This document shows, piece by piece, positions 33,430 to 45,400 of a stretch of 64,000 nt of DNA (position 1 is its first letter; each line of letters starts with the position of its first letter). The DNA is from Triops longicaudatus (taxonomy: Eukaryota; Arthropoda; Branchiopoda; Notostraca; Triopsidae), in contig JAGQDJ010000019.1 of assembly GCA_022885665.1 (NCBI GenBank), positions 895,754 through 959,753 on the forward strand. Direction: 5' to 3'. Below the pieces are notes generated by a model that saw only the letters and a program-made list of their open reading frames with translations, did not search any database and was not told the origin of the DNA. The position numbers and the translations under genes are program-made.

Positions 33430-36400
33430 ATGTTGGGTGGACTGGCCGGGCGCCACGCTCGTCGTCGACTTAGTTCGCCTAGTCTCCAATTAGCAGCTCG
33501 TGAATCTCGCCGTCTAGCGGCTCTTGCCGCTCAGCGTGAAGCTCAGTTACAACAGTCGCTTTCGCAGTCACAAGACTCCACGGAAGATGACGACCCCGGC
33601 AACCGTGATGCTTCGAAAGGGTCCGCTAGCACAAGAACTCCCAAGCGGTCACCCTTACCGCATTTTGCAGGGGCCTCTGCCACCTGCTCGGAAACCGTTT
33701 GGGAAGAAGACGAGAACCGCACCGGTTCCCCAGTGGGTAGATGTAAGTCACAGAACGATCTCCATCGTGAAGATGAATGTGATCGCTCGAGCACCGTCAC
33801 TGTCTCAGCTGCTGGGACACAAAAAAGCGAATTCACGAGACAAGGGTTGTTCCCTCCAGACCCAGCGGATCACCTCGGAACCGGAGGTGGTAGTAGTAGA
33901 AGAACAAGTGCGGCGACGACCATGTCCTCAGGCGGTGTGTGCCTTACGCCCACCGAGAGTGGGGGCAACGGTGTGGCAAATACTGCCAACAAAAGTGCAG
34001 GGCCCTTGCCAAGTCCAGGAGCACGCAGTGATAAACACGTGCGACTTAATATACCGGATGTAGCTTCTTCCCTCGCCAGTACCCCTCGCCTGTCTTTTGT
34101 CAACCCGACGCCACTTTACACACCTATTGCAGGTGTAGGGGGCATGGCGGGCGCAAGAATGAAACGCCGGAGAGCGGTGTGCACTTCGGATTACAAAAGT
34201 TGTGCCCTTGTCCAAACCAAGATGAAACTCGGAGACCTGATGTAAGTACTATACATGCTTCAGTTTGTTTTCAATTCAACTGTTTCGGGTAATACTTTTC
34301 AAGCTTGCGAAACAGCTTTTTGACGATTTGTGTTCGGGATCGTTTTTTTGTCGGTACTTAGATCCTGTCATTCCCAACCACTATCGGTCCGATCAAAACC
34401 TGCGAAATTTCACAAAGATCGCGACCGGGGTCGAGAAAATTTTAGATTCCATCCGATCAAAGTTTCAATCCCTTAGTTTAATCGTGAGATTACGTAAACG
34501 AAAAACAATATAAAAACATCGATATGTAAACACACATAAATACATAAATACCTTTATAACGATAGTGACCTGTAACCCCAGCAGCCAAATTTAAGAAAAT
34601 TCTCTACACAATGCTGATGGAGTTATTCCTGAAAAATCGGTCGATACTTGTGATACACCGCCAATCCTATAAAATGGTGAAATTGGGATCTTTTTGTGAA
34701 GATCAAGTATACTGCTGACACTATGTCACATGCCGAGGTTAGCTGGGGAAATGTTCGTCAATCGACGATTCTCGCGCCACCTGTAAACAAAAAGCAACGA
34801 AACATGGGAGTATAGAGTTACGTAGAAGTGACATCCCACTACAAAGCCTGCCCCACGAAAATAGAAAGAAAAGGAGGAGCCAGTAAGTGAAAAAGATGTT
34901 CCAACTGATTGTAATTTCAGGTCTGTATTGTTGACGTCTTAAAGAAGGCGTAACATTCTTCGAGAGCAACAAGCATGAAAACAAAGAACATGTGGCACAT
35001 GATCCGTAAAGAGCGGCAGGGTTGTCGACTCGAGCTTACTATGCGTGGGATGCGCACTCGTAAAGCCTCTAAAATCGACAAAGACGATCTTCAGTTGAAT
35101 GAATTCGGCAACCCATCATTGCGCAGAAATTTTACAGTTGCCATTTCCGGGACTAGGTGACTTTTCTTCCCACCATTTCCGATAGTCCATAAACGATGGA
35201 AACTACATCGAATTACCTTGGCTTGAAACTAAGATATCTGAATTTAATTTGAAGACAGTTAGCTTTTGCAGTATTGTAATATAGGACGACTAGTAACCTC
35301 GCAGAGAAGGCTAACTAGGGTATAGGATAGAAATTGTGCTAGGGGGCTTATCAAGTACAGCTTTAAGCCTCTCGCGCCACCTAGACGTAGTAGTATGAAG
35401 ACTACATTAGGACACAGTTTGAAATGTCTCTCACTAGGTTGCAGAGCGGATGCCGGCGATGCAATACTTCGCGTTTTCTTGTGGAAAATTTTATCGATTT
35501 ACCTATGTCACGCCGTCGTTTACGTTATATGGTCGGATGAAAAGTTGGGAAAGACAGAACCAAGAGCTGTAGAGGGCGTGGCCTGCATTGGATGTCATTT
35601 AAGAATTTCTTGCTTCGTATTCGCCCACTTTTGAGTTATACAGTAGTACATTCTACGGATGCAAGAATGTTCGTTCAGTAGTTATTACAGCCATTCGTTC
35701 CTCGCCGCTGTTAGGGCTGGTTTACTGTCTCGGGTGGGGGCTACGGACTGCCTTTTAAGTCCGAAAAAATGCCGTCGATTTCTTCCTAGTATCAATTATT
35801 ACATTTCCAGCTGTCGAAAAGATCAGGAACTGCCCCTAATTCACCCGTGGAGCCCCTAATTGCCGAGAGAAAATGTTGCTTGCCTAACGTGTCGTTTTCC
35901 TCTTCCTTCTCACTTTTATTCCGATTATAGCAAAGCAGAGCGAGACTCCGTAGCCGTTCACGGTAGGAATCGATCCAGCCCCATGTGCCGCAGCCTTTCC
36001 CCGTTTTATACTTCCACGAAGTCCGCCGGTCTCAGGCTTGCATTTCTGTACTCGTTTATTAATCCAGGTCAAACTCTTTTTTTTTTTCGGGTGAAAATCT
36101 GTGACGAAAATCTTCAGCGGCGTAGTTGAAGCAGTAATCAGCATGTACATATTTTCCACCCGAAATAAACATGGGTCAGCCAACTTGGATGTAACATAGA
36201 TATTACGTTTGCTTAACGAAAATTCGAAACGGCTATCTATAGCAGTCCCCATCTTTAGAAACAGAACACGGAACTTAAGTCTGTAGGTACTGGTTAAACC
36301 TACATTTCAGTACATTACATAATAATGCTTGTATTTCTGACGTACAAGTGACCAAACAAGATAGATAGGCACACCTGGATCTTAATGTACCTGTCCTTCG

Positions 36401-39400
36401 TTATTTTTTTCAGTTTTAAAATATTTGCTTTTAAGCTGCTATACCTAAACGAAGCCGAAGACTATGATACGTCGAAAATTCTACGTTGTTAATCTTAAAA
36501 CATCAAACTAATCTAAAAGACGCTACACATCTTTTGAAACATGATTTTTTTCGTACTGGGCTCTTACGATGAAAACAATTAAAAAAAAGATAATAACAGT
36601 GTAAATGAATAAATTTGGTAATTCCGGGACAGGTCGCCTACAAATACAATTTCCAAGGTACATAAACAAAATTCTACACAAAGTTATGTATTATATCACG
36701 CTTTTTTCTATCACTACTCCATCGTTCTGAACCAGCTCTCTCCCTAGAAGAACTATCCCAAATAGTCCTTATGATAGTTCCGCAAAATGTGCTATTGGAA
36801 AATGGTGTATTTTAGAGCAGCAAAATTTCATAAAGCTGATTGACTCTTTCAGGGAAGTTGTAAAAATATCCCGTGGTTAGAAAATCTCTCTTAACTCGTC
36901 TAAACGTTTCGCGCCTTGGTTTACTATGCAAATATATTCACGGATGGAAGGTACGAGGAACTAAGGGAGGAAGAAAAGTCTGGAACTGGGTCAAAAAGAA
37001 GTATGACAAGGGGCGGGTGTTGTATCATCCAAGCTGATTAGATTCCTGTAAGCTTATCATCGAAAGGAAGGAAGGAACGAAGGGAAAAAAATTCTCTAGC
37101 CTTCGTTTTTTGTGTGTTCTTTTTTAAGTATTTTATATGCTACCCTACTGCCGTGTGTGGAAAGCCAAAAGAGGCGGGCCCAAGTAATCCTCAATGAAGT
37201 GGATTTTCTTTCCTTTGGTTGAAACCCGTATCTCCTTTTTCATAAAGGACCAAAATGATCACCTATGGTATTGTGGCGTATTGGGAAATCTTAGCTGCAA
37301 CATCCCGTCCTATATTACATAACAATATAGGTTACACAACCAATGTTGCAGAAAAAAGAACGAAAATATCATTGATATATATTGTGTCTATATTGGTGTA
37401 TTAGAAATAATTGAGTACAAAAGCAGCAGCGATTGCGTAAAGCTTATATATTTTATCTATATTGTAGAGAGCTTTAGTTTCCTTTGTCGGGTTTCGTGTC
37501 GCGGGAATGTATCGTAAGGAACCTTAGTGGAGAGGTATTGCTGCAGAGGAAGTCCTTCGATACAGTATTTTGAGATTTTTCGTTCTATGCTATTTGCAAC
37601 GTGCTGCCGTTTTCGCCATGCAGTTTTATTCGAAGGAAACAAATAGCTTGCAGTATTTTCCTTTTCTATATCTAAGCTTGAGTGCGCGTCACGCTGCTGT
37701 TTTTGAGTCACAATCAATACGCGCGGCCGTTTTCTTCGGCTATGGAAGAGTGGGTGGGGGGTCTTTCGACCAACTTCCTTGCCGCCCCTCTTCCATTAGC
37801 CCAGAATTCCCTCGACAAACACTCGAAGACACTGTGCGTCTGCCTGATGTATGTATGTATGTATTTGCTTCACAGCAGTTTTGCTTATTTTACCTTGGCG
37901 CTGAAGTTATAGCGTCAATATGCGGCTCGATAGATCTGAAGTACGCTATAGTGCAGTACAACCAGAGTACAGTACAACATGTTAATCTGTAGTCGAAGGA
38001 CAATGGACCCCTCAAGCTTGCGTATTGAACATTTATTCTAACAATGAAAACGTTGAAAGGTGCAGCTACGGGTACGGGACAAGCAGGAGAAACGTCTCAC
38101 AGCAGCATGCCAGTACTAAGCGGGGAAAAAGCTGCTTCAGCAAGCAAGAAGAGCTGGACAAAAACCCATCATAACTTAAGTTCCACCAAGCAGAGCCCAA
38201 CGTAATCAATATCATAGCTAAAAGGAACACAAGGGGTAGGTAGAGCGAGAGCAGAGAAGGGTGGAGGATGTAAAGTGAAGCAGGCTTTTGGGGTATACAG
38301 GAGGGAGGGAGTTGGAAGATGAGCTACTCTAGTATGGTCATTCCACATTCGCCCCTGCCACCTTTTTCGTTTTCACTAAACGCAGTTTCCAGCTAACCAA
38401 GCGGTTCTCGAAAGCTTAGCCATGCTGACAAATCATTACGGCACTACTTTTTGGTGCATCTGCGTCCTGGCCATTCACAAATATTCTTTTGTAGAGAGTA
38501 CGAGCTTGCTTCTTCGATCAGGTGTTGGCGGAAGATTCCAAAATCGAGAATGATAATACAGGCCTTTAAGACACGGTATGTTTTCTCGTGTCTTGAACTG
38601 AACTGCGTTGGAAAGACAATAGAGGTATAAATATGTCAACCAGTTTCTATCGAGGTATTATTTACAAAATAGAATACACGTGTTAGGCGTATTAAGCTAT
38701 GATAAAAATTAGGACGTAGAGAAGAAACCAAAGAGTTTTAATTTCTTTCTTTTTGTTGTGCTTAGTTGCTTAGTATGAGGGTTTATGAGAGTATTTTACA
38801 ATACTCAGAAATCGAACTAACTTTCGTTTTCAAAAAATAAGAATAATTTAAAAGCACATTGTTTGCGAAAAGACATGTTGACATAGTCGGCAGTATCTTT
38901 AAAAGAAGTTTACGAATTTTTTATTAAATTTGCGCCCATTATTTGGCAATAGCTTACATAAGAAATTAAAAAAAAAAACAGAAAATAGAATCATACTTAC
39001 GTAACATAACGATGAGAAAATTTAATTACGTCGATATTCAGAAAAATACTAAACATTACTGCAGCAATTATGAATATATAGTATCCCGTGCAGTCTCCTA
39101 AGGCTTTACTCCGTGCCTCTAGTAGTAGAAAACCTTTAGGGCCGTACCGGGCCCTATAATTAGTGATGCAGTGTTTTAGTATTACCACTTCATTGTGTTA
39201 TAGCGATTATTATTTCAACTTTACTTTGACAGCTTTCTCCCATTCCGTATGCGATTTCGATGTCGCAAACGTTACTTGATCTTCGTCAAATACTTTTACG
39301 TGTTTGCGGCTTACAGCTGATGACGCGTGAAATCTTTCCCCGCAAACTTAAACCAAAATTTCTGAAAGGTATGGCTGAGATGTCTTTTAAAATACTAGAA

Positions 39401-42400
39401 CATTAGTTTCTATTATTCCTTCATAATTACACATTACCAGTATATTGGTTTAAAAAGCAAATGAAAAAAAAAAAACATTGTTATTTATTATCAAAGAGGT
39501 TTTCGTCTACCTGTCAGAATTACAATTTCTCTAAAACAAGCACAAACTAAGGAGTTTTTATTTTAATTTATTTATCTGTTTTACTTAGCCAGTACGCAAA
39601 TTAAAAAAATAAATTGCATAAACTGTTTTTGTCATCTTCATTTATTAAAATTTTGTTTATAAACAACTTCTCTAGTTAAAGTTTTGTTTATAACAACTTC
39701 TCTAATTTACATATACTGTTTCCGTATTAATTGTTTTATTTATTTCTTGCGATTTTAAATTGTATGTAATTTATTTTTTATTTAATTGGTTTGTTTTTAT
39801 TACTTTATATATTCTACACATTCAAATGGGTTGACGTGGCTTGAAGGTGGGGAAAAGGAGGGGCTGTTTGTGGCTTGAAATAGATACGAGCCTAAGTACT
39901 TTTTCCCAGTTGTGAGGTGACTTTGATAATCTTTTTTATGTTTGTGGGGATGGTGCACAGAGAGAACGGAAGTTGGTGATAGGAACGGAGACCGGGAGAG
40001 GGACATTCTTCTGCGCTCATCGTCGTTCACCGTTCACTTTTTCGAGCACGAGGGGTTTTTATTGCACCACTGCTTCAGTTCGCGTTCATGCCGGTATGCT
40101 GGGCGTACTGTATAGTGGAGGGAACGCCACGCCAGAGAGCTGAGTCCGCTTTTTCGAGGAGATCGCAGCGAGCAGTACGAAAGGGAGTGGCTGGTGGGAA
40201 GTCAGGAGAGTTGGCGGAGCCTAGGTCACCCTAGTTTAGACCTACCGTTGCTTAGCGAGTTCGAGTTGAGCTGTGTTAAGCTCTGGGAGGATTTCTCAGC
40301 TGGCTGGAGGAACTTTTAGCAGGACTTTGGTTATCCAGTGCAGAAATTGCTCCAGTCTTGCTCTGCCCATGGAAAGTGAAGTTTTACATTTGCAGCTAAA
40401 TTGAAGATTCTGAAGGATTATTCTCCCCAGTTGGAGTTTCGGTTTCTCCTCCTTTGTACTTGCGGAGCTCCTCTCTTGGATACGGAACATATTCGGGGGT
40501 TTAAAGGAATAATCCTGCCGAGGTATTCGGTCACGATTGAGTTTTATTTTTTTTTAGAAGAAGGCCTTATTTCTGCATTGCTAAAGGATTATTGTGTCAG
40601 CATTTAAGACGAATTCTGCTGCCGCGTGTGAAAGTGTGTGTGGTGCCCTGTGTCCTGCTGTGTGTACTGGGTGGATCGATTCCCAGGTTCGCTTGTAGCT
40701 CTTGTAGCATTGGATACTACCTAACCGGATAATATTTATGCTTGGTCACATTATGGATATGAAGCAGCCTGCAAATATGGTAAATTCCAAAGTGTTTTAT
40801 GTCTTCGTTTTTCCTAGTTCAAAGTGTATTCAGTTCGTAGAATCGAGCTTGATACTTGAAGCGTGTTTGAAATTGCTCCAGAAAATGGACAGAGAAAATC
40901 GGTTTTCTTTGTCTTCCTCAAGGTTTAGCTCGAAGAAAATAACCTTAAGAGGACTCTATTAACTGTGTTGGCAGAACAACCCTGTGACCCTATCTTCGCT
41001 AAAGCTTTTGTTTTGGGGTGTGACAGAACCTACGAGTCCTGCACACAGGCTCATGTCCGATCCATTTCACCCCATTAGAAGCTATGTTAGGGCCCTGTAG
41101 CCATGGGAACCAAGCCTTTGGGTTCAGCTCCCAACAGAGCTTCTGCTGCAGTCTCATCACCAATTTCGCGTCAAATCTATTTTCCTACTACCGCTTATTG
41201 GCTATTTGCCGTCCTAATAATATTACTTCGGAAATTTCTTTAAACGTATCGGCAGTTTCACCTAAGAGCGAAGGGAGGCTTGAAATTCACTCAACAGCAG
41301 GCCAGAATCGCAGGAAGCTTCAATCGAACCTAGCTTTTTCTAAACCGATTTCCGTCCTTGTTACCAGAGTACTCAATTGTCCTATTATTAAATAAATGGA
41401 CGTTGCGTAAAAAGGGCTGCGTTAGCAATTTTGGTAGCAATTTCTTGCCAAACGGCTTGTTCGGTAAAGCTTTGTACTTTCGAGGAAATAATTTGGTACC
41501 GTAAAACTCGGAACTCTCGACAGATCTCTAAACTGTTAAGGGATTTCAATCTGCATTGCTGTGCTGTCGTTGGCAAACCAGGCTCTTGGTGCGACAAGCT
41601 GTGAGTAATCTAACTGCAAATGTGGCGTTTGGCCCGTAAGGATATGACGAAACGCTATCTACTTACGGCACGAGTTCGTATCGTAAGCAACAAGGCTGTC
41701 TTTCTGTTCCCCCCAGAGGAAGAGGGTTCGAACTCTCCACCAGAAACCTATGTAGGTTATCGATTGTTGAGCTACGGCTTGGAAATAGTGTGGACCCTCG
41801 CACTGAGCACACGACTTCCATTTATGGGTCAGTAACGTGTATAATATTAAAGCAGGGGCGACAACAATGGAAATTCGATTGTTCGAATAGTATTCACCTT
41901 TAAAAGCGCTAGAGTTCAATAATGGGCAAAAAATGCTAAGACTTCGCTAATTGGGCGACTTTAATAATAAAATAAGAGCCTCAATAAAAGGTATATAAAA
42001 TAATAATTGATAGAGGTAAAAGGTAACTGTATTGTCGTTGTTTGTCAGTGCACAAGGCTTCCTGAAATAGTTAAAGAATTTATTAAGAAAATCCTCGTTA
42101 GTATAAGCGGGTTCATCGCCAGTCAAGCTTAAACACTAGCAGAGGTCAGTTTTCGAACACACGTCACAAAATAGCGTGAAAAATTATAATATGTACTTAT
42201 TTTTATTTGCTATCAAGGATCATGAGAAAACGCGTGCCACTCGGCAGGTGATTTTCTAATCTTGAAGGTTTTCCTTTTCATTGACGTTGATTCTTTCTAC
42301 GTAGTAAGGCTTAGCATTGATAAACCGAACGTGGTCGATTTGCCGAGCGCCAGACCGGCAATGACGTAGGCATGTATCCGTGTCTCGTTGCTAAAGAGAT

Positions 42401-45400
42401 TGGGTCTTCATGCAGATTTTTGGAACTTATTCCTGGTTTCTAGGAATATGTTTCGAAAGGTACAGAGCACGTTGAGATTTGACGCAGATAACATTTATCA
42501 CCGGCTCGTTCTTTCATGTGCAGGCGTTTACCAGCACAGAAATAAAAATAAAGCCAAAAAGGCGCAACTTGATATAGATCAACCTGAAATAGTATACTTG
42601 CAACTTTGCACTAACTGTTGTCGAAAACAATGAAAACGACTGCAAAGTTGTCACCGTGCCATTTCCAGTTCTTTGTTGGATGCTTTGCTGCGTTGTCCAA
42701 GAAAGACGGACGCTACGAAATCACGTGTTTCATGTACCAGATTTTATTAATTGTTTTTTCACCGTTACATCACTGTTCTGTATCAAACTTCGTGCTTCGT
42801 ATTGGACGGCAATGTAGTCTGCATGCATTCAATGTCACATAAATTTGCATAATGTTCATGTCTGTCAAACGCGTACGTCATGTACAGTACGTAATACATC
42901 TATGAGAAATTAGTGTCATTTTTGCATCTTTTGCTACGGATGCTGCCTTCCAGTAGATTCTTCTTTCAGTTGTGGTAAATTATTGTAATAATTAAAATTT
43001 TGGTAGTCAGAATTAGAAAATTCTGATGTTAAAGTTGTAGTTGTCGTGCACCTGTTTGCCCTGTTAAAGCTCACTAACTCGGCATCTAAGAGCAAACAGC
43101 GTGACATGTATTGGTTTTAGTTTCGTCGAGCGAAATTTCTTGATAAAATGAATAAAGGAAGCAAAGGTTAACGCTTTGGTAGGTTGTTACAAGTTATTTT
43201 ATTTATTCATTTTTTTGTGTCCAAATACTTGCAATTTTTGGTTCTTGCAACATTGGACTTGAACACGATTCCTACACCCAAATTTGGGCATACGAACGCT
43301 AACCTAAAAAGCGATTTCTGGTACAAAACTTCTTTAGCGTCAAGGGTCCTTGTGGCCTCGAAGATGTGTTTAAGTCTGTTGAGTGAGTAAAGTGTGAATG
43401 CGTGCAGTCCTCATTTGGCTAATTGGATTCGCTTGGGAAAGTGGTCTGCTCTTAAAAAAAATGCCGAGTTTGTCTTGTGGCGACGAGGTTTTCAGTAATT
43501 TCCAATTTGGCAAAAAAAGGATTTTTGCAGAAAGAAAAAAGAGACGTGTGGAGTTCGGGGATGGTTGTTTTTGTATTTGCACAAATGTAGCTCAGTACAG
43601 CAAGCGGACCGGTGTTGATTATATGAAAAGTAAGAGCGTATGGTAGCAGTGCGGCTGCCATGTGCATTGCCCTGGCCCGCAAACCGACCTAACGTCGCAG
43701 CGCGGATCAATAGTTACCCTCTTTGACGGGATAGGCACTGAAGGCGGTTGAGAAAGGGAAAAGCTCAAAAAGGAAACGAACTCTAGCATCACCATCGGTA
43801 AACCTGGTGTATAAGCTTTTACAAGCCCTCCCCAGAAAATAAAAGACTCGTAGCTCTTGTCACCCGACCAAGAAGGTCCTGGTCAAGGCTTCCTTACGTA
43901 ATCTGCACAAGAAAAGGCTTCGAGCACGGAACGTCTGACAGTCGTAGGGGTATTAGACACAGGGCAAAAGGGAATGAGATTCACGTTGCGACAGAACTTC
44001 CAACAGTTGAGCCATGTACAAGAAATCCAAACTTCATTCGAAGCTTGACTCTTAATCCATAACAAGAATTTAGAAAGTGTTCTCATAAATATTCAGTATT
44101 TCTCATAAGACCTAAGCGAATGTTCATAGATTTGGTTGACAGACTAGTACTGTATTGGTTTGTACAACTTCTAATTTCCCTCCATATACTGTTTAGAATT
44201 GTTGGGATCTAATGGGGAACACAGTGTTCACATGACTTAGTTGGATAACTTGCGACTTACCTTAGGAATGGACGCAAGGAAACCAGTTGTGGAGTGCAAA
44301 TGAGGTATAGGATGTATTCAAACAACAAATCATTCTTTATTATTTCTGATAGACTGTTTTAATGTAGGACCAGCTATTTAGACAAGTATCGCTAAAAAAT
44401 TTTTGGGAATGTACTTTTTTTCTGTTATTTCATGTTTATTTTTATTTCAGTTTTACGAAAACCTACGTAGGTTATCGCATAATGCGATGTGGAGAATTTC
44501 TAACTTTGTTGCACTTCATGCTTTCTCAAGTTAGAAGACTAGAACTTCGTTGGTCACTCTTCTATTTATCTCTAATAGAATCTCCTTATAACGAACCTAC
44601 TAAAAAGAGGAGAAACTCTTCAATATATTCTTGATTAGTCGTATCAGATGCTTTTTCTCTATATTTGCAAAGCACGGGACATTAAATCCATTGCAGCAGC
44701 CGACAACTCGCTATAAAATGGTTCGTTATAAGGAGATTCTACTGTATTTTATTGCCTACTATTCCTTTATTTTCAGTAAACTTTGTTTATATAGCAGTTA
44801 GATGAGATTTGCATGTTGACATCTGGTACAGCTTGTAGAATTTCACAGATACCCAACTAAATGCTGCTTTGTTCCTTATTTTCTGTGTTTTCTTAGTTTT
44901 TTCTTTAACCTGTTTTATCCATTATTTGTGTGATGAATATTTTTGGAGGAAGATCAGAAAAGACATTAAAAGCTTGCAACTGCCGAAATCGTTCTTAATT
45001 CAGTTAGGGAACATGAAACGTAGAATGAGTGATTTTTAGGGCGTGACATGTTTTTCCTTGTAGAGTAGACATTTGACAAGCTACGACAGCATTGTTATTA
45101 GAAAAATTTCACGTTGCAGTAAAAATCTCACTATAACGAGCATCCAAGGTGACTAAGAACTGTTCCTTATATCCGAAGTTCGCAATAACGCCAGCAGTGG
45201 CTTCAAATGTAGGTGTTTCGCCGGAATCTGTGTAACCTCGTTCTCAGAAACCGACAGTTCGTTGTAACAAATGTTCTGTCTAGCGAGGCTTTGCTGTATT
45301 AATATCTGGAAATTTTAAAACCCATTTCTTGCATGCTCAAGTGAAGCTTCTGGGTGAATCCCAGGAAATAAGAATCAAATTGTCGTCCTACCTCAGTAAT

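Noticed and set aside
33743..33748. Strong GTAAGT donor inside cac exon A
   Set aside because: It would leave one base of a codon, but exon B needs two, so the joined frame breaks. It may still be used in another transcript.
37570..37992. 140-codon open frame in the first cac intron
   Set aside because: No domain, no splice context, unremarkable composition; consistent with chance.
41715..41740. GGTTCGAACTC resembling a tRNA B box
   Set aside because: The T stem does not pair properly and no A box, anticodon arm or acceptor stem is found around it.
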